Shown here: piece after piece, positions 52,316-61,186 of the stretch
Layout: every line of letters begins with the position of its first letter
How positions within the stretch are numbered: position 1 is the stretch's first letter
DNA from: an uncultured Muribaculaceae bacterium
GTDB lineage: Bacteria > Bacteroidota > Bacteroidia > Bacteroidales > Muribaculaceae
Reading direction: 5' to 3'
Length of the DNA: 64,000 bases
Assembly (NCBI GenBank): GCA_910584055.1
Contig: CAJTZS010000023.1
Span: forward strand, 4,865-68,864
Notes under the pieces: model-generated
Database searches by the model: none
Seen by the model: the letters and a program-made list of their open reading frames with translations, nothing else
Told to the model about the DNA's origin: nothing
Program-made: the position numbers and the translations under genes

Positions 52316-53320
52316 ATGGAAAAAACAAACACAATCGAGAACGGCAGCAACGTAACAATCAACAACACAAACAAATCAACTAACATGAATATGAAAAAAC
52401 AATTAAATCTCCTCTTTATAGAGGGCAATCGTCAGAAAATCGACAAGGCTAACATCAAGGAAGCCTATCAGAAAATCAGCACCCACGGCTATATCTCCAC
52501 CATGCCGATGGAGTATCTTCCAATGGAGAAAGCAATCGCGAAGTTGGGCGGCAGGACACTTTTCAAAGCTACAATAATCCGCAAGAGCGGTCAGGGCGAA
52601 GCGACCATTTCCAACTTCGACATCAGAATGGTAGCGGTCAAAGAAGATGAATACACCGGATATGACGGAGTTTGCATAGACGGTCAACACCGTAGTCTCG
52701 CACTCCAATTCGGCAATCTTCAGGAAATCGAACCGACATATACAGATGTTGAAATTCCTGAGAACATGGATATTCTCTCCTACGTGGCTCTACGCAACAA
52801 CGGCAAGACATGGAAAAATCTTGATTTCACACATTCCGGAATCTCTACACAAAACACAGAGATAGACCATATAATCCAGACGTGCGAGAAAAACAAAGAA
52901 GATGATGCTTTCTTCTATGCGATCTATACTCTTAACACAGCCAATCTACGCGCCAACCAAATCAAAGGCTTGCAGTTGGGCTACAAGACAATCAAGGACT
53001 TCCGCAATCTCCAACTCAATCCTGAAACTTCTCGCATGGGAGATGAGGTTCTTAAATCTGTCAGAGAAAACAGCACCCTTACCTCTGACCGCTGTAACGG
53101 ACGATTGGGAGCGGCCTTAAAGAAATTCTATATCGAGAATGACAAAGACTTCGACACCCTGATTTCTGTAATAGGACTGATAGACAACGAGACATGGGAA
53201 AATCACTTCACGCCGGAAAAAGGACACTCAATGGAGATAACCGCATACGTTGATGCTCTGAAAGCTGTATGGGCGGAACACGAAGAAAAGAATAACACAG
53301 ACATGTCAGAAGTGGCATAA
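52316..53320 (+). CDS. ParB/Srx-like domain protein
   Basis: 334 residues. After a low-complexity Asn/Thr-rich N-terminus comes a ParB-like core: AKLGGRTLFKATIIRKSG, then GVCIDGQHRSLALQFGNL, where the DGQHRxxA box is typical of ParB/sulfiredoxin-fold proteins (nucleotide binding). There is no obvious HTH domain, so plasmid-type partition is not certain; in mobile elements such proteins often regulate replication or modify DNA. ATG 52316 is used; M24 and M26 are alternatives. Confidence 0.7.
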   Translation: MEKTNTIENGSNVTINNTNKSTNMNMKKQLNLLFIEGNRQKIDKANIKEAYQKISTHGYISTMPMEYLPMEKAIAKLGGRTLFKATIIRKSGQGEATISNFDIRMVAVKEDEYTGYDGVCIDGQHRSLALQFGNLQEIEPTYTDVEIPENMDILSYVALRNNGKTWKNLDFTHSGISTQNTEIDHIIQTCEKNKEDDAFFYAIYTLNTANLRANQIKGLQLGYKTIKDFRNLQLNPETSRMGDEVLKSVRENSTLTSDRCNGRLGAALKKFYIENDKDFDTLISVIGLIDNETWENHFTPEKGHSMEITAYVDALKAVWAEHEEKNNTDMSEVA

Positions 53321-53339
53321 TCCACATTCCCAATCATCG

Positions 53340-53411
53340 CCAATCCCTGAAAATCAACTAAAACATCATGTTTAGCCACTTCTTTACACTGATATGATTT
53401 TCAGGGATTGG
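53340..53411. repeat. 17-bp perfect inverted repeat with inner hairpin
   Basis: CCAATCCCTGAAAATCA (53340-53356) and TGATTTTCAGGGATTGG (53395-53411). The 38-nt loop contains a second stem (CTAAAACAT/ATGTTTAG). There is no T-run, so not a standard terminator. It precedes the winged-helix gene. Candidate operator, origin of replication or oriT of the element. Confidence 0.6.
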
Positions 53412-53510
53412 TTGATATAAAACACCGTGACATACTACTAACTATATACTACCAACTACAAATAAGGAATCTCGCCTGACGGCGGAGATTCTAAAAATCA
53501 GAATCAAACC

Positions 53511-54413
53511 ATGCCTGACAATTCAGAAAATTACAGAGTGTTTCCCATTGATTTAGCTTCTAAACTGAACAACAAGGAAGCCATGACCTATCTTCAACTT
53601 CTTTTCAAGTCTGATTTTCAGACCGGGGAATCGAATGTACTGTTGGAAACTCTATCAGAGTTATCAGGATATGATTCAGAAACCGTAAGCTCACATCTGC
53701 ATAAGGTAGCCGATGAAAGCGACTGTCTCAAAATAGAGCGCAAGTATATTGGGAAAGATTCAGGCAGACCCAAGACAAAGAATTTCTACACGGTGAGGAT
53801 TCCAACTATGAATTTTATAATGGTGGATAAGGAATTTCTTGATTTTGATATTGACGGTTTATCAAAGAAATCCAAACACGACCTGAAAGGATTTATCCTG
53901 TTGATAAAATGCGTTTGCCTGAACAATACAAACATCACCAAATATAGCCTCAGACAAATAGCCGAAAAAATCGGTCTCTCTTACTCGACCATTCAGAATT
54001 ATATGACGAAGTGCATAGAACTTGGATATATCGAGAGAGAAAACGGATATTCCAGAATCAATCTTCCCTATTTCGACAAAGGGAACGACAAACATTTTCC
54101 AACAGGTACACCTGATTTATACAAAGATATATACCGCTCTATCTCCAATTATTGCATAAGAAAGAATCGCGTCGTTCCCCCTTATAACAATGACTGCATA
54201 AGCCGTATCGCGGTCAAATATCCTTATAAGGAATCAGACCTGACGGATATAGAAGATACGGTTTTAGCGGAACAATACTCCATTACAAGACAATTGGAGA
54301 TAAGAGTACCCAATCTCCCTGATAAGATTGACAACCTGCATTACTTTGTAAAAGTCCTGACAAACGATATGGTCCGCAATAATGACAAATTAGAAGTATC
54401 GTATATAATGTAA
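53511..54413 (+). CDS. Winged-helix protein, possible replication initiator
   Basis: 300 residues with two helix-turn-helix regions: about residues 20-85 (NNKEAMTYLQLLF, ETVSSHLHKVADES) and 135-175 (YSLRQIAEKIGLSYSTIQNYMTKCIELGYIERE). Two winged helices in tandem resemble plasmid Rep proteins, but a transcription regulator is equally possible. Upstream lies a large inverted repeat and downstream a clear terminator, so it is probably monocistronic. Confidence 0.65.
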   Translation: MPDNSENYRVFPIDLASKLNNKEAMTYLQLLFKSDFQTGESNVLLETLSELSGYDSETVSSHLHKVADESDCLKIERKYIGKDSGRPKTKNFYTVRIPTMNFIMVDKEFLDFDIDGLSKKSKHDLKGFILLIKCVCLNNTNITKYSLRQIAEKIGLSYSTIQNYMTKCIELGYIERENGYSRINLPYFDKGNDKHFPTGTPDLYKDIYRSISNYCIRKNRVVPPYNNDCISRIAVKYPYKESDLTDIEDTVLAEQYSITRQLEIRVPNLPDKIDNLHYFVKVLTNDMVRNNDKLEVSYIM

Positions 54414-54439
54414 TCGACATTCCACAAGTCCGGCTTCAA

Positions 54440-54467
54440 CCTTGTATCGCAAGATACGGGGATTTTT
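54440..54467 (+). terminator. Terminator of the winged-helix gene
   Basis: CCTTGTATC (54440-54448), GCAA tetraloop, GATACGGGG (54453-54461) with two G-U pairs, then ATTTTT. The 195 bp that follow hold no gene. Confidence 0.78.
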
Positions 54468-54716
54468 CATTTTTATAATTTCTACCCTCTAATCACGATT
54501 ATAATAGGAGATTGCAAAATAGCCCTCTAAAATCCAACACTTCACCTTAACCCACAAAATAAACATTTCCATTATAATTGGCATACCCTTAATTCCAAAA
54601 TCCAAATCATAGCGAGTGCTGTATGCGGGATTCTACTCAACATTTCAGTCCCCCCTCCATACTTGAATATAAAACAGAAACTCACATTCAATAACCCCTC
54701 AAAAACTCGCTATGAA

Positions 54717-55733
54717 ATGGAAAATCTATTGATTTTACCTGAGCCTAAAAGATTAAGCTGGCTCAATGAGTACGCAACAGACGCAGAAGTTATCACAGAC
54801 ATTCCGCAAAGAGAGAAAAAGACACTACCGTTTATCGAAGCCAACACAAAGGCTGTAGAACTTCCACACCTCAGAAATGAGTGCATCGTGCCGGTGTTCA
54901 GCAAAGACAATGAGCTGACAATCTCGCACCCTGCATTTATCGAAACGGTTGCGGAAGCGGTCAGCACGTTCTACAACGGAGAGAGAATCGAAACGCCTGA
55001 AATCCGAGTGTCGCACATCATAAAGGGAAGAATCCCCGAAGCGATACACAAGCCTGCAAGTCAGCTCTTGGAAACGGACAAGACGATTTACTACGAGCGT
55101 ATGATGTTCTGCATCGAAATCCCCACTATCCATGAAACGGTAGAGGGAAACAAGCTCACTCTGACCGTCGGCGGTGTCCGTGCCTACAATAACATGAATC
55201 TCTACTCTAAAAAGTCAGCGGAGAGATTCAAAATCTTTGTGGGCTTCAAGAATCTTGTGTGCTGCAACCTCTGTGTTTCATCTGACGGATTCGTGGAGCA
55301 GTTGGAAGTATCAAACACTTCTGATCTCTACCTCCGCACCCTTGAAATGCTCAACCGCTACAACCCTGCCAAACATCTGCACCTAATGCAGACACTTGGC
55401 AAAACCTCCATGACGGAACACCAGTTCTGTCAGATTCTTGGGAAAATGAGGCTTTATCAGGCATTGCCCCAAAAGGTACAGCGCAACATTCCACGGTTGC
55501 TGATAACTGACACGCAAATCAATGCAGTGGCAAAAGCCTATATCAGTGACCCTGATTTTGGTTCTTACGGCTCTGACATTGATATGTGGAAGTTCTACAA
55601 CCTCCTTACGGGAGCGAACAAGAGTAGCTATATAGACAGCTTCCTTGACCGCTCTTTTAACGCTACGGAAGTGTCACAAGGCATTAACGCCGCACTGCAT
55701 GGCGATGACCGTTATTCGTGGTTTATCAACTGA
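54717..55733 (+). CDS. DUF3871 family protein
   Basis: 338 residues from ATG 54717; the frame also extends to TTG 54663. The DUF3871 pattern is clear: ISHPAFIETVAEAV, VSHIIKGRIPEAIHKPA, MMFCIEIPTIHETVEGNKLTLTVGGVRAYNNMN, FVGFKNLVCCNLCVSSDG and the end GDDRYSWFIN. This family is found on Bacteroidales mobile elements; no activity is known. It likely belongs to the core maintenance genes of the element. Confidence 0.85.
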   Translation: MENLLILPEPKRLSWLNEYATDAEVITDIPQREKKTLPFIEANTKAVELPHLRNECIVPVFSKDNELTISHPAFIETVAEAVSTFYNGERIETPEIRVSHIIKGRIPEAIHKPASQLLETDKTIYYERMMFCIEIPTIHETVEGNKLTLTVGGVRAYNNMNLYSKKSAERFKIFVGFKNLVCCNLCVSSDGFVEQLEVSNTSDLYLRTLEMLNRYNPAKHLHLMQTLGKTSMTEHQFCQILGKMRLYQALPQKVQRNIPRLLITDTQINAVAKAYISDPDFGSYGSDIDMWKFYNLLTGANKSSYIDSFLDRSFNATEVSQGINAALHGDDRYSWFIN

Positions 55734-55790
55734 AATCTGAACCGTGGGGGACGCTCTGAAAACGGGTGTTCCCCACACTTCTACATTACC

Positions 55791-55937
55791 ATGAATCAGA
55801 ATCACAAAGATGTCGCACGTGAAAGAGGCGTGCTTGCAGTCTGTGTTGTCGTTGGACTGATACTTTTCTGTATCAATCCGCTAATAGTCGTGTTCCTTTG
55901 GCTTATATGGCTTTTAATCACCACCGTAATCCGCTGA
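55791..55937 (+). CDS. Small membrane protein (48 aa)
   Basis: A 48-codon frame, ATG 55791 to TGA 55935-55937. After a polar start (MNQNHKDVARERG) the rest is one long hydrophobic stretch that may form one or two helices (VLAVCVVVGLILFCINPLIV and following). It is 57 bp after the DUF3871 gene. Function unknown; might be a small toxin or accessory membrane protein. Confidence 0.5.
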   Translation: MNQNHKDVARERGVLAVCVVVGLILFCINPLIVVFLWLIWLLITTVIR

Positions 55938-56040
55938 CAATTCATCAGGGCATTTGAACACATCGGTTTCAGGTGTCCTGATTTTTCTTTTTATGCTGAA
56001 AAACATTCTCACAGATAGCCCCACCAATAGCATTTTTTCG

Positions 56041-56048
56041 TAATTTTG
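56041..56048 (+). promoter_or_regulatory. Promoter -7 element of the structured RNA
   Basis: TAATTTTG matches TAnnTTTG; the first base of the first RNA helix (56054) is where transcription would start. No good TTTG at -33. Confidence 0.6.
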
Positions 56049-56053
56049 TACCT

Positions 56054-56316
56054 GATTCGCAGAGCCAAAGAGTTGGCTTGATTGTGAATCGGTAAATAAC
56101 GAAAGGTGTTATTGAAATTATCTTCTTAGTTCAAATCTCGCAAATTTGATATTCCACGAAGATGATTGGCGATAGCACCTGCACTGATTGCATATACCCT
56201 GCCGTAATTGGCGGAATATATAGCAGAATCGGTGTGGGGCTATTGCTTTATCTGTGGAATAGGCAATGCGAGAGCCTGAACTAAAGATAAAGCAGATACA
56301 ATCCTCACACCTTTTT
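56054..56316 (+). ncRNA. Structured RNA candidate (about 263 nt) with own promoter and terminator
   Basis: The 394-bp gap before the 202-aa gene contains a chain of strong helices. P1 is GATTCGCA 56054-56061 / TGTGAATC 56083-56090 enclosing AGCCAA/TTGGCT. P2 is AATAAC/GTTATT. P3 is ATCTTC/GAAGAT enclosing TCAAAT/ATTTGA. P4 includes GCCG/CGGC and TATA pairs around 56190-56225. P5 is a terminator GGTGTGGGG 56231-56239 / CCTCACACC 56303-56311 enclosing the 10-bp stem TGCTTTATCT/AGATAAAGCA, then TTTTT. GCGATAG (56169-56175) could instead pair with CTATTGC (56240-56246), competing with the terminator. It is either a trans-acting RNA or an attenuating leader of the next gene. Confidence 0.6.
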
Positions 56317-56331
56317 CATGTCTAATTGTAA

Positions 56332-56940
56332 ATGTTGCAGAGAGGATTATGTGACCGAGAAACAAGAATGTCAGAATTTGTAACAATCACAAGAAAAGAA
56401 GCATTTGAATGTGCAATTGCATTTTCCGCGTCAATTGCTGTCGTGCTAAATAACTCTAAGACCATATTATACGATTTTGCATTATATTTAATGGAGAAAT
56501 CACTTTCTCCAATACAATGCCTACAACCGTGCGAAAAATTCAAATGGAATGATGATGGCAAGTATGGAGAGAAAAGCTATGCGTTTATTCCGGTAGGTTA
56601 TCCTTATTCTGATTTACTATTAGGTAATATTGGGAAATATATGGGAGAGGACGCAATTTATACGCGCTTTCAAGCAAAGAAGCACCCTGCAAAATGGATT
56701 GGAGAGGTTCTTTCTGATTATCATATTCAGTGTGGATATTCAATGGGAATGCTTTCATCTATAACACTAAACTATAGTAATCCTATTTCCAAGAAGAATC
56801 ATAAGGAATGGATAAATATAAAATGCGATGGACATTCTATTTACTTTCCTTACTATACAGAGCTAGAACGGAATGCTATACTTTCCAAATTTCCCATGCT
56901 TAATATAGACGAACTATATGACGAATATTGGATAGAATAA
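56332..56940 (+). CDS. Hypothetical protein downstream of the structured RNA
   Basis: 202 residues from ATG 56332 (ATG 56368 is an alternative giving MSEFVTITRKEAFECAIA). Soluble, mixed fold, aromatic-rich C-terminus (FPMLNIDELYDEYWIE). No recognised family. It begins 16 bp after the T-run of the RNA terminator, so its expression could be controlled by it. It opens the small-gene array of the element. Confidence 0.6.
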   Translation: MLQRGLCDRETRMSEFVTITRKEAFECAIAFSASIAVVLNNSKTILYDFALYLMEKSLSPIQCLQPCEKFKWNDDGKYGEKSYAFIPVGYPYSDLLLGNIGKYMGEDAIYTRFQAKKHPAKWIGEVLSDYHIQCGYSMGMLSSITLNYSNPISKKNHKEWINIKCDGHSIYFPYYTELERNAILSKFPMLNIDELYDEYWIE

Positions 56941-56947
56941 TTTAACC

Positions 56948-57403
56948 GTGAAAATCTACTATAGGTTATTAAAAAGTACCTTAGTTGGCGCATTGGTTAT
57001 TGTTGGATTGCTGACATGGCTTTTGCGTTCATGCTATTACGACCATAAACCTGAATCCGTTTTATATGGGAATTGGGAAATGACAGATTCTTGCGGTTTG
57101 AGCAATAATCCTATTCTAACATTTGATTGGAACGGAAAATATTATGATTCCAACACCGGGCATGAAGTCTGGAATTACAGGTTCATCAAGCCTGATTCTC
57201 TGATTCTGTATCATCATGTTTTATATGAAGAAAGATATAAGATACTCAATCTTACGGAAGATACTCTGACCGTGAGATTATCAGAGAGTATTTTTCATGC
57301 GGTAGATAATGGAGAGGAAATAGAAGCGCAATATGGTGACGGCTCAAAGCCTATCTATACCTATATCCGCATAAATCATAGTACTACACCTGATTTCAAA
57401 TAA
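56948..57403 (+). CDS. Small membrane-anchored protein
   Basis: 151 residues starting at GTG 56948, 7 bp after the previous gene. One N-terminal membrane helix (STLVGALVIVGLLTWLL) precedes a periplasmic beta-rich domain (YGNWEMTDSCGLSNNPILTF, TLTVRLSESIFH) of a lipocalin-like layout: an opening GxW strand followed by alternating strands. Unknown function. Confidence 0.6.
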   Translation: MKIYYRLLKSTLVGALVIVGLLTWLLRSCYYDHKPESVLYGNWEMTDSCGLSNNPILTFDWNGKYYDSNTGHEVWNYRFIKPDSLILYHHVLYEERYKILNLTEDTLTVRLSESIFHAVDNGEEIEAQYGDGSKPIYTYIRINHSTTPDFK

Positions 57404-57412
57404 CAATATTGT

Positions 57413-57556
57413 ATGGATTTAATATTCGACCAACTTGTAAGTCGCGTAAAGTTTATATGGATCCTCATACTCTGTTTATTATTCGTATTCTTTGTATTAG
57501 ACCCTATCGTAAAACGGATAGATAAATGGATAGAAAACCGTAAGAATCATAAATAA
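57413..57556 (+). CDS. Small membrane protein (47 aa)
   Basis: ATG 57413 to TAA 57554-57556. One central hydrophobic helix (FIWILILCLLFVFFVLDPIV) and a basic end (KRIDKWIENRKNHK). It follows the previous gene by 9 bp and is followed directly by the first copy of the hairpin repeat. Confidence 0.5.
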   Translation: MDLIFDQLVSRVKFIWILILCLLFVFFVLDPIVKRIDKWIENRKNHK

Positions 57557-57563
57557 TCCAAGA

Positions 57564-57617
57564 GGACATTTTTTGAGATTTTTCTCTTTTATAGGGTGAA
57601 TCTGAAAAATGTACCTC
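57564..57617 (+). repeat. Intergenic hairpin repeat, copy 1
   Basis: A block of about 54 bp: GACATTTTTTGAGA, TTTTTCTCTTTTATAGGG, then TGAATCTGAAAAATGTACC. ACATTTTT and AAAAATGT at the ends can pair, and GAG/CTC inside. The same block recurs at 61078-61132 and 61985-62040. Confidence 0.75.
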
Positions 57618-57687
57618 TTTATTAGTTCTTGGATAACACAATCAAAAACAGTATATTTATAAAGTAAATCCTTAATACCAAATATTT

Positions 57688-58479
57688 ATGAAACGAATTA
57701 GTTTATGTTTAACTACGATATTAATAGCGTGTTTTCATTTAATCGCACAACAAATAACGGAAATTGCGATTGTTCCTGATGAAACATTGACATTAGAAAA
57801 ATTAGATAGCATGCCAGAATATAAAGGCGGTCAAAATGCTTTATTAAAAGTTCTTTCAGATAACCTTATCTACCCCACGGAATGCGTGGAAGCCAATATA
57901 CAAGGCTCTGTACTGGTGCAATTTGTCGTGTCATCAAAAGGTAAGATTAAAGATATTACGGTATTGCGAAGCGTTCATCCATTATTAGATGCAGAAGCAG
58001 TCAGAGTGGTTGGATTGCTTTGTGATTGGAAACCCGGAATAAAAGATGGAACGGAGGTAAATACATATTATAATCTTCCTATCTCCTTCAAATTACAAGA
58101 TGAAACACTGCCTGATTTTAGTAAATGGACTTACTTTGAATTGCGTGACGGACTGATTGATTTCTTTCAAGATCTCTATAAAGATATACCTGACCCTGAA
58201 TATGAAATGATTAAGGCAGAAGTTATCAATGAATTTACAGGTGTTAAATGTGTGATTCATTTTACAGAATTGCCTAATTATTTTAGGATTCCAACTGAAA
58301 CAGACATGTCAGTGATTATGAGCCAACAGTTAGCACCAATGTTACCTTATGAATTTCGTAACGAATTGAGAAGCCACGATATTAAATTGAATTTTGAAAT
58401 TCACGAGGATTCAACAAATAAGGTCTATAAAATTAAAATTGATAACGACCTATGGATTCCAGAAAATGCTCTCAAATAA
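57688..58479 (+). CDS. TonB C-terminal domain protein
   Basis: 263 residues with a signal peptide (MKRISLCLTTILIACFHLIAQ). Residues about 45-135 form a TonB C-terminal domain: MPEYKGGQNALLKVLSDNLIYP, IQGSVLVQFVVSSKGKIKDITVLRSVHPLLDAEAVRVV, WKPGIKDGTEVNTYYNLPISF. There is no membrane anchor or proline-rich spacer, so it is not a normal energy transducer. The C-terminal half is unassigned. First gene after repeat copy 1. Confidence 0.8.
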   Translation: MKRISLCLTTILIACFHLIAQQITEIAIVPDETLTLEKLDSMPEYKGGQNALLKVLSDNLIYPTECVEANIQGSVLVQFVVSSKGKIKDITVLRSVHPLLDAEAVRVVGLLCDWKPGIKDGTEVNTYYNLPISFKLQDETLPDFSKWTYFELRDGLIDFFQDLYKDIPDPEYEMIKAEVINEFTGVKCVIHFTELPNYFRIPTETDMSVIMSQQLAPMLPYEFRNELRSHDIKLNFEIHEDSTNKVYKIKIDNDLWIPENALK

Positions 58480-58555
58480 TTCGATACATCTAAAAGTACA
58501 CAAACCAACAAACTCAATCAAATCATTTTCTAAAATTCAAAAATCTCTCTTACAG

Positions 58556-59458
58556 ATGAAATACTTACCAATCTTTCTAATCAGCTTGATACTGCTCTGC
58601 GCTATTGGGTGTGGGAGCAAACAATCTAAACAGCTGTGTTCTTATACGACAGCAGATAGTTTGCTTGTTAAAAGTTTTTATGCAGATATGCAAGGCATGA
58701 ATAGTGAAGAAAAAGCACGATTTATCGCTGACGCATTGGCAGAGTTGGATAGCACATATTATATTAAATTTACCTCAAAGATTAATGGCTATTCTGTTAA
58801 AGCAGAGGTAAAATCTATATATCCATGTTCAGGGGGATATATAGGAAGTGCGATACTCCTTTTTACAAACGATAGCATTACACGGACAGTCTTTCACCCT
58901 ATGTTCTTCTTCACGGATTCTATATTCAATGGTATGCACACAAGACGGCTAAACTATGTTGATTATAAAATTGGCAATTCTGACTATTATAATTCCAATC
59001 AATTAGGACAGTTTAGCGATGTTCCGTTTGCGTTCTTTGATGTTGACTTTGACGGAAACAAGGAATTAATATTGCGACACCCATTCATAGGGCAACGATT
59101 TAGGTCGGCGTATGCTCCGTTAAAAGAATCATTATCTGATGCTAATAGCTTTGAGGAGGACTATATTTATACTCCAATTGATTCTTTTATAATGAAGTCA
59201 GACGAATACGCTTATTATCCTATTCTTGATGACCAAACGGAGTTTGACTATAAAAATAAAGAAATAATTGTGAGTATGTCCGCAGGTTATGCCGGAAGCG
59301 AAAAACTATATTATAAAGTCAATAACAGAACACCTTTGCTTTGTAGAAAAGAAGTTTATTATTGCGGTTATGACACATTAGCCAAAAGAATTACTTATAC
59401 TTCCCACGACACGATAACACAATATTTCAATAACGCCAACGAATATAAGATATGGTAA
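58556..59458 (+). CDS. Lipoprotein of unknown function
   Basis: 300 residues from ATG 58556 (the frame is open from 58394 but overlaps the previous gene). The signal MKYLPIFLISLILLCAIGC ends in lipobox AIGC. Its DNA over the signal peptide is similar to that of the next gene, while the mature parts differ. A segment FFDVDFDGNKELILRHPFIGQ looks like a beta-propeller/FG-GAP type calcium loop. Overlaps the next gene by 7 bp. Confidence 0.65.
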   Translation: MKYLPIFLISLILLCAIGCGSKQSKQLCSYTTADSLLVKSFYADMQGMNSEEKARFIADALAELDSTYYIKFTSKINGYSVKAEVKSIYPCSGGYIGSAILLFTNDSITRTVFHPMFFFTDSIFNGMHTRRLNYVDYKIGNSDYYNSNQLGQFSDVPFAFFDVDFDGNKELILRHPFIGQRFRSAYAPLKESLSDANSFEEDYIYTPIDSFIMKSDEYAYYPILDDQTEFDYKNKEIIVSMSAGYAGSEKLYYKVNNRTPLLCRKEVYYCGYDTLAKRITYTSHDTITQYFNNANEYKIW

Positions 59459-60468
59459 AACCTTTGAAATATTTATCATTCTTTCTAATCAGCTTGATAT
59501 TACTCTGCACTGTTGGGTGTGGAAGAAAGCATAAACATGACAATAACGAAGATAGAACATTGGATTCGATTATTGACATAAAACGGAGTAATCCATTTAA
59601 CACCAATAATAAAGATTCATTGTTTAATGCCATTGAAATTGAGGTTGGTTCCATAATAAAAACATTTGCATTGGATTATAACCCCCGCACAATCAATGGA
59701 TATTTACTTTGGGATAGTCTTACAAATAAAATATATAGTCCAGAGAACTTCATACATTCATCTGACGGCGATTGGGCTTTACATGAGAATGGAATATTAG
59801 AATATCTTAATTGGCATTTATGGAGAATACTTGTACCATTCATAGGTGAACAAAGAGTAGTTAATCTGATGAATGAAGAAAAAGGAATTACTGATTCATT
59901 GCTGACAGCACAATACGAATGGTTTAGAAATCATTTTGACGCAACGCAACAATGGATTGGAACGGCTTATAATCTCAAATATTACTCTATTGAGAATGAA
60001 ATGCTTAAAATTCAGAATCAAAATATGCGTGAAATCTTTGAAGCCATTATGGATTCAACTTATAATAAATCCGTTCCGCATAAAATCCCTTTGGCTTTAT
60101 TGAAACGCGAATACAACAATATTCAAACGAATAGAATACCATATTTTGAAAACGATTCCATATACAGTGAAGCGAAAGACCGAGAGAGTTTTAAAATTGA
60201 GATTGATATATGGAAACGTTTACTCCACCAAAGACAGAATATCTCAAATATTATCCGTAAAGACGCGAAAACAGCATTTGATATAGGCACATATCGGCTT
60301 ATGTTTAATCGTCTGCGACAGCTTAAAAATGAATTTGAATCATACGAACCGATGTCAAGTGAAATGCGTTCAATAGTTCTTTCTGATAGTTGCACCTACG
60401 AAGAACTGTTAGCCTATCCCAACTTCACAACTAAATGGAATGAACATCTAAAAGAGTTTGAGCGATGA
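59452..60468 (+). CDS. Lipoprotein of unknown function
   Basis: 338 residues. The signal LKYLSFFLISLILLCTVGC with lipobox TVGC is closely related to the previous gene's signal. The mature part is helical and Asn/Glu-rich (EYLNWHLWRILVPFIGEQRV, QWIGTAYNLKYYSIENEML). No known family. Overlaps its neighbours by 7 and 4 bp. Confidence 0.65.
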   Translation: MVKPLKYLSFFLISLILLCTVGCGRKHKHDNNEDRTLDSIIDIKRSNPFNTNNKDSLFNAIEIEVGSIIKTFALDYNPRTINGYLLWDSLTNKIYSPENFIHSSDGDWALHENGILEYLNWHLWRILVPFIGEQRVVNLMNEEKGITDSLLTAQYEWFRNHFDATQQWIGTAYNLKYYSIENEMLKIQNQNMREIFEAIMDSTYNKSVPHKIPLALLKREYNNIQTNRIPYFENDSIYSEAKDRESFKIEIDIWKRLLHQRQNISNIIRKDAKTAFDIGTYRLMFNRLRQLKNEFESYEPMSSEMRSIVLSDSCTYEELLAYPNFTTKWNEHLKEFER

Positions 60469-61070
60469 AAAGATTGCCATTCCTCGGTTCAATATCCATG
60501 CTAATATTCGCATGTGGGTGTGGAAGCAAACATCAATCTACGGGATATGACCCTTTGGCTCAATATAGAGATACGTTAATAGGCAATTTCAACGGATTGG
60601 AGATTGATACTCTTATATGTGAGCCAATGGATTCAATGACTGTCGATTATAAAGGCTTTCATTACAAATGGCGAGTGTTCACTAAAAATGGCTCTGTCAA
60701 AGACCTTATTTTAGACTACAAGACAATATGTATTCACTTCGTTAAGGAGGGAGATTTAGACGGAAATGGCACAGATGAATGGGGATATGTTACAGAATGG
60801 GAAACGTCTAATTGGATGTGCTACCATGCTTTCACGAACATCAACGGAGAATGGCAGCATATCATAGAACCTACAACTATATGGCTTCCACACATCGACC
60901 CACAAGACAGCCTATATTATACTATTAAGAAGGAAGATATTTTACGACCCTCTGAAAATGTAGGATTCCTAAAAGTCAAATTTAGCGACATCCGCAACGA
61001 CGGAGAAGATTTTCTAATTATAGATACTCTGATTAGGATAAATCCTAAACGCTTAGAGGGCTTTGAATAA
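60465..61070 (+). CDS. Lipoprotein of unknown function
   Basis: 201 residues. MKRLPFLGSISMLIFACGC gives lipobox ACGC, then GSKHQ as in the two preceding lipoproteins. The mature part is beta-rich and contains EGDLDGNGTDEWGYVTEW, a calcium-binding-like DxDxNxxD loop found in VCBS/FG-GAP repeats. Coupled to the previous gene by an ATGA overlap; the second repeat block follows its stop. Confidence 0.65.
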   Translation: MKRLPFLGSISMLIFACGCGSKHQSTGYDPLAQYRDTLIGNFNGLEIDTLICEPMDSMTVDYKGFHYKWRVFTKNGSVKDLILDYKTICIHFVKEGDLDGNGTDEWGYVTEWETSNWMCYHAFTNINGEWQHIIEPTTIWLPHIDPQDSLYYTIKKEDILRPSENVGFLKVKFSDIRNDGEDFLIIDTLIRINPKRLEGFE

Positions 61071-61077
61071 TCAATAA

Positions 61078-61132
61078 GGACATTTTTTGAGAATTTTCTC
61101 TTTTATTAAGGTGAATCTGAAAAAAGTACTCT
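61078..61132 (+). repeat. Intergenic hairpin repeat, copy 2
   Basis: GACATTTTTTGAGA, TTTTCTCTTTTATTAAGG, TGAATCTGAAAAAAGTAC: the same block as at 57564-57617 with a few changes. It lies directly after a lipoprotein gene stop. Confidence 0.75.
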
Positions 61133-61186
61133 CAATATACAATCTATGGTAAACCAACTTCTAAAAAAACAAAAACTCTCTGACAG

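Noticed and set aside
56054..56316. Retron msr-msd RNA
   Set aside because: No reverse transcriptase gene is present in the element or window, and the helices do not form the retron pattern.
58394..58555. Longer start of the first lipoprotein of the array
   Set aside because: It overlaps the TonB-domain gene and hides a perfect lipoprotein signal that begins at ATG 58556.
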